Assembly (NCBI GenBank): GCA_963971425.1
Contig: OZ020514.1
Location: 17,519,406 to 17,583,405 of the forward strand
Source: Bryoerythrophyllum caledonicum
Taxonomy: Eukaryota; Streptophyta; Bryopsida; Pottiales; Pottiaceae
Direction: 5' to 3'
DNA: 64,000 bases
Numbering within the stretch: position 1 is the first letter of the stretch; the number at the start of each line of letters is the position of its first letter. Position numbers and translations under genes: made by a program. The notes below the pieces were generated by a model, which was given only the letters and a program-made list of their open reading frames with translations, ran no database searches and was not told the origin of the DNA. Positions 13,175 to 25,800 of this stretch are shown piece by piece.

Positions 13175-14310
13175 ATGGCGTCGACCTCCATGGCTTTAAG
13201 GGTGGGCTCATTCGAGGGACTGCATGCGCGTTCTTTGGGCTTGCGGTCTGCGGAGCCCTCCGGGCCGCTGGATGTGGCGGTCGTGGACAGGCGGGAGGGC
13301 CGCGGGAGCTCTGTCGTCACGGCCCGGTTGAAGGATTTGCGTGACCGTATTGCCAAGATGAAGCACACGCAGAAGATCACAGACGCCTTGAAGCTCCTGG
13401 CCGCGGCTAAGGTGTGGCACGGGTAGGAAGTGGTGGTGTATGGGCGTCTGTTCTTGGAGAATCTCTTCAAGGTGTTGTACAATGTGAATGAGCAGCTGTC
13501 CACGGAGGACATCGACATTCCACTCACTAATGTCAGTTGTTTGAATATTGGGGTTTGCGTTTGTTGGGGGGTGATTGTGGAGAGTTTGTAACTATATCAT
13601 GACTACATTTTTCTAAAATTTTGAAGTTTCATTTTCTTGCACTGATATTTCATGTTTGAACCAATCTGCTGCAGATCCTGATTTTAACCCATTCGTGGAT
13701 TTACAAGCTCAGGCACGGGCTCATTGCATTGGCGAGGAGAATGTAGTGCTTGTCTACCAGCTTATTACTTGTCGAAGAGAAGATTATTGAAAGATCCCAA
13801 CAGAAATTGGCGATGGAAAATGGGCGGCATGGCTTCAGAAGGGTCTCGACGTCTGGAGGAAGCTCTGAAGCTAATGGCGGAAGCAATCAAGTTGAAGTTG
13901 GCTGAGATGGAACCGAATTCCGGTACGTGGCTGAGTGTGACTTGGTTATCTGTTTCTAGGACCTTTGAGGTAGTTTCTGGTCAGTGGGTCATGTTGTGAA
14001 CGTCCAAACGATTGTGCAAGGAGTGGAGATGTGATTTTGCATTGAGATGTGCATCCCTTCCCTTCTTTGCTGATGATGATTCAGTTCTTGGTGTTGCTTC
14101 TGCTTTGGCTGAAGGAACAACTACACCCAAAGAAGTTTTGATGAAACATAGTCACAGCTAAGGACGTGTTGGCGTTCGACGCACTGCTGCCGTAGAACCT
14201 CAACAACCACCTGCTGCGCGCGCTGTAGGAGTTCATCGCCAACGAACTGGCCGCGTGGATGAACGCCATGAACAACGCAATCTCCGAATTCAACCTCGAA
14301 TCTGTGTTCA
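13175..14310 (+). pseudogene. atpC: Plastid ATP synthase gamma subunit pseudogene
   Basis: The ATG at 13175 opens a plastid-transit-like leader (MASTSMALRVGSFEGL). It is followed by LKDLRDRIAKMKHTQKITD and LLAAAKV, the near-invariant N-terminal helix of the F-type ATPase gamma subunit, which forms the rotating shaft in CF1. After an in-frame stop at 13424 the same frame continues with LFKVLYNVNEQLSTEDIDIP, then is lost near 13540. The C-terminal helix reappears at about 14151-14283 (ALLP, LNNHLLRAL, EFIANELAAWMNAMNNA) with two TAG stops, one of them where the family has Gln. The central Rossmann-like half of the protein was not found. The remnant is about 1.1 kb and non-functional. It could be a duplicated host gene with introns or a rearranged copy, and the working gene must be elsewhere. 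Confidence 0.75.
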
Positions 14311-15888
14311 ACAGCTGCAAGCTCTTCTACTTTGCGGGCGAAGACATTGTGGGCCATATCGTTCTCTTTGCCATACTGGCGCAGTTGCTTAGTGGCACGA
14401 CCCTGCTAGAAAAGTACTCGGCGATGATGCATATTGCAACGCCGTTACAAATGCCTTTACATGCTGGAACATTGATGATGTTTAGCTACAAAAAATAACT
14501 CACATTCAACACTCATAAAAGAACACAAAGTTACAAGGTAGTCCTGAGTATATTAAAATAGTTAAGTGGGGTTATCGACACGCTCCAATGGTCTCCAATG
14601 GGCAGCTTCTGCGGGCAGAAAAATTGATTGGGCGTTACGCCGCAAGAGACCCGACCGTCTCTTGATATACGAACACACCCTCGGCGAAGCGATTGAGTGT
14701 CGTGCAGAAGACGGTGGCATTCCGTCGTATGGTACTTGGCAGTCACCACATGCTTATCATATTGAAGAGTACGGAGTTAGATTTTTGGGCCCCCAATGGC
14801 AAAAATGAACTTTCCATCCTTTAACGATGATGACACTGCCTAAGATGTTTCCAGACAAGAGGTAGATGGGCAACAAATGATGTCCCTGAGCAAGAGGACG
14901 TCGATATTCAAATTGCGAGAGTACCATCCAATGAAGAGTTGCAAAAACCTGGAAGTCAGAAAGCAGCTTTTGATGGAAGCAATAGAAAAGTATCTTCTGC
15001 TAACCGGCCGATAAAACCACATCCCCTCCCGACTACATTGTCGAAAACAAATGTAGATTTCCGATTCACATAGGAAATGTCATGTAAATGTCAACAACAG
15101 AAGGTTTATTGTCAGCATTACTTTTAAGTGGGTGCTGTAGTCCCAGAGTGTGATTGTTTTTTACGTTCTACGTACCGTACGTTTACATATTAGTCACTCG
15201 TAGAATTAATTATATTTTCCAATCCAGTGATTCAGACATCACCTAAATATTACTTAGGTATGACCTTAGCATTACATCCCTTGATGTAATGGGTGACACC
15301 TTAGACAAACCCCTTATATTTTCCAAAATCTTTGGACAATCTCCATTTCAAATTAGTTTAAATAAGAACCCGACCAACGCGTAGAGTATACTGTCTGGCC
15401 CAACTCAGGTCTTTGCTCGCCATGATATATTACAATCAAGGGATCCGTCTGAGTATTATCTAGCTAGGTAGATAGCTCTAGGAGTATACGAACCTCACTC
15501 ACCGTCAAAATTTTCTAAACAATCCTTGCCAAGGGATTTCTAAACAATAGTTGTATATTAGTCTTCAATCTTAGTTTCGCCCTTGAAATCACTCCCAAGG
15601 GCTCATGTCTCATTACATTAAAAAAACCACGTTCTCCAGGAAGGAGCCATGCATAACTAACCAGAAAACAGATGTCAAATAAAATCAAAAACTAGCCAAC
15701 GTTTGGTAAGGATCCAGTTGTGTCAGACGATTCCACATAAGTAGAATTTCTCCGAGGTTGTCCACCAGAAATCAGACTTCATCTTCATGTTGTGACAAAA
15801 TGAAAAACTAATTAGACTGCTCACTGAGAACAGAAAGTGAACAGCAAAACTTATCTGGTCACAAGTAGAAAGGCTTTCTGACTTTCCT
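14311..15888. other. No firm gene; one exon-like frame
   Basis: The plus strand has an open stretch without ATG at about 14830-15071 (containing GRWATNDVPEQEDVDIQIA), and another at 14566-14808. Neither resembles a family I know. The stretch 15075-15880 is ordinary AT-rich sequence and contains the presumed 3' untranslated region of the LRR gene on the minus strand. Confidence 0.3.
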
Positions 15889-17722
15889 CTAGTGGCAAGA
15901 CATCTCATAAGGAACGAAGCCCTCAAGTTCAGGTCCATTCAAACGAGGATTGTTTTCGAAGCTGCATCAATAAGCATCCACACAGAATGGTGTGGGTTAA
16001 AATTATTCATCGGAAGAAAGCGCATGATTTGGTGAAAGTTTAGTTCTGACCTCTTGGCTTGAAGGTCACCGAAAGAGCCAGTAACTGGAATGGTGCCGCA
16101 CAAGTCGTTGTTTGACATGTCACTGCAAAGCGGAGTGAAATCTTGTCAAAAATGAGGCGTTACAGTAGCCATATAAAAAACAGGTTACTGCCCACAGTGA
16201 AGCACTAACCGACGTGCTATCATTAAAGCTATCAAAGTTAATATATGGAAAACTTACAAGATACAATTCCTGACTCAGCAATTCAAAACTGTTTACAAAG
16301 AACTAGCGCAATTAAATGGGTAAGCAATTGAAAGGCTTACACAGCTTTCAGAGTGGTAAGTTGTGTCAATTCACGTGGAATGTGCCCCGTCAACCTGTTG
16401 CTATTAAGACGCCTGTGTGGTTTATCAATATTGGGTCAGAACTTCGAAAAAATATACACCAGTCTCTCGAGATAAACACCAATGATAGAATTTACAAGAA
16501 TTATACACAGAATAACTATCATATCCACAATGAAAGGCAAACCTTGTACATTAGACGTCGGAGAGAAAACTCACAGAAATGTTAGATTAGACAGCTTTCC
16601 GAGAGACCGCGGAATGTAGCCGGTAAAATTGTTGTGGTACAAGTCCAAGCTCACAAGCGACTTCGAATAAGCAAAATCAAATCGAGTGAGTGAATATTAA
16701 ATTTCCACAATTTTACAATGGAATCAGATGTAAAACCAAAATAATCGAAGTTAATTAAACTCCAGTACCTCACCTGCAACTTTCCAAGTTCAGAAGGTAT
16801 GTGACCAGTAAGGCTATTCTTGTACAACTCCCTGTTGATGGCAAGAGATTTAAACCATTAACATTTGCCACACTGATTTGCATAATCTTTAGATCTCTTT
16901 CACGTGAGAAAATATAAAGATCGTTTCACCATTTAAACCAAAATTATGTATCCACAAACTATCACTAGATATTTCAGCGATTAGAAGTTTGATGCAACCA
17001 GAATGAGATTGAGAAAACAGAAACCGGGTCGCAACCATGGACGCAACAGGTTGAAAGATAAGCTGCATTGTAGATGCTCTAGCTTAAAGTGAAGAGGAAT
17101 GTCCGAAACTCACAAATACTGCAAATGAAGTAAGACTCCAAGTTCAGGGACTAAATTGCCAGACAAGCGAGCATTCCCAAGGTCTCTGTATCAACAACAG
17201 GTCTGGATTATAATCTGCCAGCAACACCCTTAACGATGTAAATAATTTAAACGATGCTATAGAAACATCATATAGAATGGTATTGAGGACATACACGCGA
17301 ATGACCCGATTTTGACTGTCACATGTGACATGGAACCAGGTGCAGGGATTGACCAAGGTCGGGTCCCAGCTTTGTAAAACACTCAACGGGTCCGTCAAGC
17401 TCTGACGCAGCGCGTAGAGCGCATCACCTGCACGAAGGAACGGAACAACAAAAAAGGATCTAATCTCTCGAATGGAAAAGCTTGGTTATGCAGTGCAGAG
17501 TCACCAGATCATAACAACACCGTAACAGCTCGAAGTCTGAACGGCTTTCACACAACTAAATGCGCATAATCAAAGGTCTAGTTAAGATGTGAATCGCCAT
17601 TCGAAATTCAACGATGAGAAATAATGAACATTACCTTCAGGGTTCGCAAGAGCAACGGATAAAAGTGCGGCAATCAGCAGTGCACACATCGCTGACACAC
17701 CGTTTGGCTTCTCCATGATCAT
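15889..17722 (-). CDS. LRR1/SERK-ectodomain-like leucine-rich repeat protein
   Basis: Eight exons on the minus strand: 17722-17635, 17427-17295, 17185-17114, 16831-16774, 16660-16575, 16412-16341, 16122-16051 and 15961-15889. Every junction is GT-AG and in phase, totalling 654 nt for 217 residues plus a stop, which equals the usual 215-220 residues of this class. Residues 1-27 form a signal peptide ([12 protein letters not shown], then [14 protein letters not shown]). The LRRNT cap follows with [17 protein letters not shown], then about five plant-specific LRRs ([53 protein letters not shown]). The end [12 protein letters not shown]...SCH replaces the SERK Pro-rich, membrane and kinase parts. 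It should be a secreted, apoplastic protein that binds receptor kinases or other proteins; relatives have been linked to stress and immune signalling. An alternative start is the Met two codons downstream. No breaks were seen, and it is the only intact host gene in the window. Confidence 0.92.
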
Positions 17723-19703
17723 GCAGCCTCTGCAAATAGTATAAACAGAATTCAACAAGATCTACTGTTGACAGTAAATGAACTGTTCATCAAAGCAAAT
17801 GATCGTAGAAGGAACATTAACTGAACTAGATTCTATCAGAACGTACAGAATCGACCAGCAGAGGAACCGCTACACTAAACGCGCTATTTTCTGCTCCTCT
17901 TTCTATTTCATGCACTGATCATTTAGAGTTTTTTATTTTTATTTTTAACTGAACATAAAAGAAGAGGAGAGGAAATAACAAATGGCAATTAGGAAAAGAA
18001 AATAAAAGACAAGATGCGTTCACCATAAACTGCCCAAACCTTGTAGAGGTTGAACGAGAGGCGTCCCACATTTCACTGGAAACAGTGTAAACCCATATGG
18101 TATATACTTATCGCCACTTTTAATGGATCTCACTGGAAAAAACTCTAAATTACAAATGCATTTCATAATGATCAGAAAAACTCTGAACACTCCTGATGAT
18201 CATTTAACACTTAAAAGGAATGGTAGCCCTACTTGCAGTACTGATTCAAAATAAGATAAAAGGAGATCGATAAGGTCTTAAAATCCTGCAGCCATATCCG
18301 GTTAGCTTCCGAATGAATGCATTCAAGTTACTCGCTCCCTCCCACACCTTGCCTTGCTTGAAACAACAATGGGAAAAGCAGAACCTTCGGAGAGGTTTTG
18401 TATACGAATCTATGACGCACCTTCAACGAGTTCAACACTAAAAACTCACGGACCAGAAAGAAACGCCAGCCAAAACATAGTCCCACGCTTAAGAAACACA
18501 GGTTTAAACCAAAATTGGTGATTTCCGAATACCTATTGAAGGGCAGCAAATAAAGAAACGCAGACATACCTTTGCACTGGAAAGAATTTGACAAACTTGA
18601 GACAGGCGACGCAACAGCGAGTCAAACGAAAATTGTCGGTTGCATAGCGTTCAAACGCTGAAAATTGACGACGAAAAGTAATGAGGATATTCGGCAATCT
18701 CGACGCTAGAAGTAATGGTGAGGTTAGGGCATCACACACCAGCTAAGAGCTTCCCACCGGCAACCCCATATCTCTCTGTCCGTATATCTACAGTATCCCC
18801 ATAATAATAAAACTGTCCAAAATATAACCAGCGTATTACCATTGCAACAAGCAATTTGCATATTAGGAGAGGTCGCATAGTGATAAAAAATATTCAATGA
18901 TAGAACTGAGTAATACAATTTCATCCCAAGTGATTTCATCTTTTTTTCAACAAATGTGACTTGGTTAAGAATTTTTAAGGTGATTTGCCGTATTTAGCCT
19001 ATTGCTATCAATAAGTATCCTTCATAGCGCCATCCATAAGTAAGTGGTCTTAAACGATAGCAAGTCTTCATTTGGAAGTGTGGAAGAGTGGATGGGTGGA
19101 AATGGGGCAAAATGCGGTGGAGGCGGGGTAGAAATGGGGTGGTAGTGGAACCATCCGTAGAGTGGCACTAACAGGACGAAGGTAATGGTGGGTTGGGTTA
19201 CCTTAAAGGAATGTAGGGAGAACTTAAGGAAATCCATCAAATGACCTCCTCAAGTAAAATAAGGCGCCAAAATTTACCTTATTATAGAATACTAGGGTTG
19301 GTACCCGTCATCCCGATGGGGAGAGCGGAGGGTGGTGTGTTAAAGTTACATTTGCATGTTTTTTATTTTAAAACCTATAAGCTCGAATTGAATCTAAATC
19401 GAATCAAGTCCATTCCCCGTTGTCATCAACTGACCAGGGCAATCCCAAATTAAATAAACATATGTAAATGCAAAAATAAAATTTACCCATTATATATGCA
19501 TTATGTACTATATATACCTACTATTTACTTTAAATAACCATTATTTATTTTATATACGTGTTATTGTCTTTAGATAACTATCATTTATTTTATGTATCCG
19601 AGGTAGTACATTGTGTAGTTTCAATATGTTGGAAATTATGGTTTTATTTTTCTATTTTTGATACATAATACAATTTCAAAACTCAATAAGCCAAATTTGA
19701 ATA
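17723..19703. other. LRR gene upstream region and AT-rich DNA
   Basis: The first part must hold the promoter and 5' untranslated region of the LRR gene, which reads leftwards. No TATA element could be fixed with confidence. Small open frames near 18.3-18.9 kb and 19.0-19.2 kb on the minus strand have no recognisable motifs. A G-rich purine tract lies near 19.09-19.15 kb. Confidence 0.4.
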
Positions 19704-19829
19704 AAAGGGCACTATAAAGGTTTCCTCCAAAGGGCACTATAAAGGATTCCTCCAAAGGGCACTATAAAGGATTCCTCCAAAAGGCACTATAAAGGATTCC
19801 TCCAAAGGGCACATATGGAGGATTCTTTC
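19704..19829. repeat. 25-bp tandem repeat, five copies
   Basis: Copies begin at 19704, 19729, 19754, 19779 and 19804. The unit starts AAAGGGCACTATAAAGGATT and ends CCTCC. The middle three are nearly identical, the first differs by one base and the last is degraded. A looser GGCACATTT-type echo continues to about 19880. Confidence 0.9.
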
Positions 19830-22800
19830 AAAGTTCACATTCAATTCAAAAGGCACATTTGATTCAAATGGCAATTCCAAAGGTCATGTGACCGGGAGCG
19901 GCGGGCGGACAGACATTGATGCCTATTATATAAGTAGATAGCTATCACTCCCACCCCGAATTTATTGCCTCTCATCTAAGGCAATAATGTACGCCTTTTA
20001 ATTAGTTCATTTTATCACACTTACAATATGTGGAATAGGAATGGAACATCTTTATCTTGAAATGAAGATGGAATTTACCTTTTAAAGAATAAGAATTATA
20101 TTCCTTTCAATGTAAAAATCCTCTTGGATATAAAGACATAGAGATATGAAAACATAAAGATATATAACTACAACCTTCTGAAAAATAAATATAACTACAT
20201 TGAAAGGAAAGATTCCAAAGACTCTTGGTGGATATGATATCAAGGTCGAATTGTTCTAGTACTTTGGCCACCTCAAATTTATTTGAGCTTTTTATTCACA
20301 ACTGGTAGAACTCCTATTATCTCCAATGTGGCAAGGCAAGTCCTCAATGAAGTACACATATGTTTGATGCAAAATTTGAACATACCCATTTCATATTCGT
20401 TGCACCCAAATCCATTTAAATCTCGATAGTACACTCATCCACCATATCCATCAATTCTGAGTTCCCATTACAAGAACACACAAAAATCGTCACTGCAAAC
20501 AATGCAAATCCTCTAACTTCCTATAATAAAAACAAACCAATGTCAAAATCAAATTGCCTCTAACCCCACAATTCAAAACAATTATTGACAACGCGACTAC
20601 ATTGAGATTATTTGCAACCTTCGAATGAATTTAGCTGCAATTAGCGCATAGATGATTACATTTGAGTTAGTTCCTACATTAGATGCTCTTAACCTAGTTA
20701 ATCAAGGTCTTCAAAAACCCTCCAATATTGCAAGGCAGGTATGTTGAATGAAGGCGACGCTCCCACTACCTCACATGTATCTTACTGCAATCAAATCAGT
20801 ACTCCAACCTTGGTAGATTTAGAGCATGCTTTATCTAGTATTAGATCTAAAATCTTTCCTGCAACAACCTTGAAACAACATTTGAGATTTTCACCCACAC
20901 ACATTTTGACGCAAGAACCTAAGAAGTGTGAGAAGCATGACCTTGCTCTACTTCAAGTCAATCCGCACTCTTCAAAAAGAGGTTCTCAAGGTTTTAAGGT
21001 TCTTTAACTGAGTGAATAAGTTGAGGATGAGTAAGGGGGAGACAAGAAGTAAATATCCTAATTCACTTATACTTGGCACCCGTTTGAAATATAATATATA
21101 TCCTAATTCACTTATACTTGGCACCTGTTTAAAACCGATGATGGTTGCTAAACCAATTTTTCCGGTATATAGATAGAGATTATACACAATACAAGGAACT
21201 AGTATACTCACTCGTTGTTCCAAATAAAGCAACATAGCAACATTTATTTTTCCTGTCTCCAACTCCCAATTTTCAACCTCCAGTCCCAATACTCCAACAT
21301 AGTCCTTATCCCCCATTTTCTTATCTTTAACCCCTAAAGGACATAAAGAATCTCTACTCCATTGATTATAAACAATCAAGATGAACTTGCATTGAGATTG
21401 TAACCATAGGATCTTCTTCTATTCTTATGTGGTTAGTGGTTTAACAACATTTTTACAAAGTGTTACTCCTTTTTCAAGCGTTTCTGCAAGACTAATATCA
21501 TTTAGATAAAGTAGAAGTTTTCTTGGAAATTAAAAAAACTTTTGACTTGAAGAGAATAGATTAAGTGCTGAAATTGTAGCCTTAGAGTTGTTAAAAATTC
21601 TATTGTGTTGTTTTGATGTTGTAGACGTTAAATTTGACGTGCTAAAGTGCTGCCAAGTTGAAGTTGTGTGCACAAAGCTTTAGAGGTGTTGATTTGGACA
21701 AACAAGATGATGGGGAGCTTAAAGAATTGTTAAGGACTTAGAAGAAGCCCTTAAGTACAAGAAACCATCTCCAAGTCGTTTTGGTAGATTAGAACACACA
21801 ACTAGAAAAATTTGTGAGTTTTAGTTTTGCTATCAAAACCCCAATGAGTGCTTGACCAAAATAGCGAGGCAATTGTTTTTGTGTTTTAAGGTCACTAGGT
21901 TGCATATTTTTTTCGAAAAGACCACAAATTGTTTAAGCTTTATATGATACCTAAAATTGTAAGCAACAACTAAGAATTATTAAAGTCATGGACTTTTGAA
22001 ATTTTGAACAAGGGTTTGTTTTGGGAAGAGCTTTTGGTGGTCATTGCAATCGTTTTTTAAGCGTTGACAACTTGGCAAAACAAGAGAGACAAAAAATTAT
22101 TACTTTTGAAGGTTGCCAAGATATTTATAAGAATAATTCAAGAAGTTACCTAGGTATTTACCAGGAAAATTGAAAAAGTTCTGGGGTAACTACTAGAAAA
22201 AGTAAAAAAATGAACGAGATAATTTTAATTAGGATAGGATAATAGATAAAGCATGAGAGTTTAGAGATTTGCAGATGGTTTCTAGGTATTTATTTGTAAT
22301 CATGATGACCTTCCCTATTTTGAATGCTACTTTATACGCTTTGTAAACTATTGTTGTTGCGGGTCACGCAAGTCACACCATTGCTCAACTTCATTTTTTG
22401 TCATGGTAAGGAAGTAGGAGTGATGACGGACATGGTCAAGGCTTCATATGTTCTTGCAATGAGGTTGTAGTAATGACTAGCTGGTCACCATGAATTTGAA
22501 GTTTAGGATTCATTTTCACCAACAATACCAATTCTATATGCTATTGTTTCTTATCCCTACCTTGCGGCTTAAACCAATCCTAGAGCTCGCGAGAGGATAG
22601 GTCGGTAAGGAAAAGACACCAACGTTGTAGAAGATTCGAAGTCCGATAACATGTGTATTAAAGATTTGATGTTTGAGTTTAGCTTACGGTACAAAGACAT
22701 ACTTGCAACTACAACATATTACAAGAGATTGGCATCGGTGGTGAGGAGGACAAAGAGCAACTACCTTCACCATTGGTGTGCATTAATCCACTCAATACTT
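19830..22800. other. AT-rich stretch, possibly the 5' end of the gypsy-like element
   Basis: No gene is supported. Two nearly identical phrases (ATCCTAATTCACTTATACTT, near 21055 and 21098) form a short direct repeat. The stretch from about 21.4 to 22.8 kb precedes the gag-like region and may include a decayed 5' LTR and leader, but I could not identify LTR ends or a primer-binding site. Confidence 0.35.
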
Positions 22801-25800
22801 GGGGGATTAGTGCCTTTGGCAATATGAAGGATTACGGCAGTGGACATATGGTTTGAGACCTCTACTTGGGAAGAGCCAAAGGTGTTGGCTTCAATGATTG
22901 AACGACTACATTTTGATTCTAGCAATGGACACAGAAACAACGCAATTCTTTATTCAATGATTGGTAGGCTTTGGAGAAATTGCCTTATCATTCGGACTTT
23001 AATGCGCCACAACCTTATGATTCTTAGTTTGAGGATCATAGAATTGAGCTTGAGAAGGTGAGGGGATATTGAGTTTAGAGTTTGGGATTGGTCATTGCAT
23101 TGATAGAGAAAGTTGCAATTTTAACAACTGTAGCCTCAAGGATCAATAATGTGGATGATGAGCAGGGAGAGGAGACCACCTTGGGCCGTGATGCAGCAAG
23201 AGTTGCAAGGCTACGATCAAGAGATTCTATTAGTAGCTCAAAGGGACCAACACCCACATTCATCTATCGGTTGTCGAGAGCGTCAACTGAGGCTATAGCT
23301 TCTATTGCTCCATCCCTTGAGTTTGATACTCTCTTACTTTTCTTTGAACAATTTGAAGAAGAATTTGATGGCATCTGTAAAAATTGTATGGGTCACATCC
23401 ACGACTTCAAGAAGGAGGTTGGAGACACTCTCTGCATCATGTATGCAAGGCTTTCAAAAATTGCACTAGAGAATGGAGATGCGCTCACAGAACGCTAGTT
23501 GGAGGAGCTTTATATGGAGGAGCAAGACAAGAAGCTTCAAAACATGGCCTATCTACACATCTTGTTGGTATATGGAGGCTGAACAACATTGGCTCAAGGT
23601 TTGTCCTTGTGAAGCGGTTTGACTGAGCTTTATTTGTAGTGGATGCTGGCAGATTGTCATCCATCATGGCTTTTACAACATGTCAAAACAAGGTTGTTGT
23701 TGGTGGCTCTAGTCAAGGGGGTCCAAAGTCTTCTAAACAAGTTGCAATGGCGGTAGAAGTAGAGGTTGCGGCTAATCCTCAAGTGCAATATTGGGGTTGT
23801 AGACAATTAGGCCATGGTACAAAAGCTGTCCAACCAACTCATCATCAAAGGACAAAAAAAGGTGACATTCTTTTTATTACAAGGCTAGTGTAGTTGGGGC
23901 AAACAAAGGACAACATAAAAGATCACAAGTTGTAGGCACACCGCCAAAGTCTTCTCATGCATCTTGTGATAGAAATGGCCATACAAAGGCTTAGTGTTGG
24001 GTGAAGAATCCACAACTGAGGCCTCATGCATTCACTATAGAAGTTGTTGAAGGAGGTGCATCAAACCTTGGAGGCAACAGTCTCGAGGCATGTATAGGAG
24101 AGTTGCAAAATACACTTGCATTCTGTGTTCTAGCTACAACAAAGATTTCACCAACATTGTCTACGTCAAAGCCTAGACAAGATAGGTTTAAATACAATGC
24201 TATTGGTGAGGTGATTACTATGGTGGCTATTGGATTACAAGCTAGACCTATGTCAGGTATATCTATGGTGGGAAAGACTTTTGCTCCTTTATGTAAGCCT
24301 CATATTTGCCACCAAGGGTCTTTTGACAACATCGGAAAATCAAGATTCCCTATGAGATTTGGCTTGACAGACGTGATGAATGATCTATCAATTGGATCAT
24401 TTTCTACTAAAGGAGATCTACTTAAGAAGGGAGATATGTTGAAGAGCTTGGCACTCAAACTTTTAGAGGTACCACTGTTTTTGAGTGGTCCAATTCCTAA
24501 GTGGCTACTTTGACGCCATTGCCGTGTATCATATGGCAGGGAAGATGGTGCAAGACATAGTTCAAATGCCTATTAATTCAACCATGAAAAAGACAAGAAT
24601 GCCTCAATGTGTGGATGGTAAAGAAGGCTCTAGGAATGGTGCTGCTAATGAAGTAGAAAACGCCCTGTATGTTGAAAATCGTGGCCAAAACAGTCTCTTT
24701 TACAAACTGAGTTTGAAATGGCTTGACTTCAAGTGAAAGGTTCACCATTGGTGTTGAAGTTGCCACAAGCTATTTGGCAACGGTTGCAGCTCAAACAACT
24801 TGTGAGCAATTACAAGTGAAGCCTAGAGTGGTGCGTTAAGCCAATTCAAGCCATATTTTTTCTATGGCTTAGGGTGATGCATCTTAAGTGTTTCCATAGA
24901 AGGTGATACTTGGTACAGGAGCTCAACCGGTTATGTTAGGCAAATTGCTAGCTTAGAGAGTTAGAGCATTTGGCTGGTGACCTAGAGCCATGTCCTTTTA
25001 CCACAGCCACATTGCTAGAAGGCACTGAACAATCTACAAAGATGACAAAAGAGCTCTTATGACTTTGTTTCATAGTAGGCACTAATGCGTATACTAACAT
25101 CTCTGTGAGGTGTGTTATAACAATTGTTAAAAGCTACGACATTCTTTTGAAGCAAACGTTGTATCCTACTAGTTTTTGTCATGCTTCTTGGACTTAAGAA
25201 ACATGGTTTTAACTGGGTTGGTCACAAGGAGATAGACGGAAGGAAGTGATTCCTATCATCTTTGATGCTTTGGCTGGTATCGCTGAGGGATTTGTGGCAT
25301 TGCTTGGATGCGCTATGGAGTGGTTTGCAACTAGAGATTTATTGCTAGAGGAAAATATGTCTGCTGCAGACTCATGTCCAAAGTTGGAGATGCAAAAACA
25401 TGGTAAAATGAAGCCATTTGGAATAAATCCCATGGATCCTTCACCACCATGGATTTCACCGGAAAACTTTAATCAAAAATGTAAAGAGATAGTGAAGGCA
25501 TTTCCTCCGCATTTTGGGCAACTTCAATCCACACCACCACCACTATAAGAGCTTATGGATCATAACAATGATTGTGGGGGCAAAGCTTTAGTGGAGATTT
25601 TTGCTTAACTTGGTGCTGGTTTGGCGACAATATTGGAGGTCAGGTTGTCTATATAAAGTTATACATATGTAGACAACAATATCTTGATATGCAAAGGTGC
25701 CAAGCATCATATAGAAATGTTGAAGCTTCAATATCCAAACCAACTCCCTGCAAGCACCATTCAAGGTTGAATGTTTTAGGTTCCATGAAATATTGTCTTA

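Noticed and set aside
17144-17398. Single 84-codon frame with an LRR-cap motif taken as a small gene
   Set aside because: It reads through an intron. The [17 protein letters not shown] part belongs to the spliced LRR gene.
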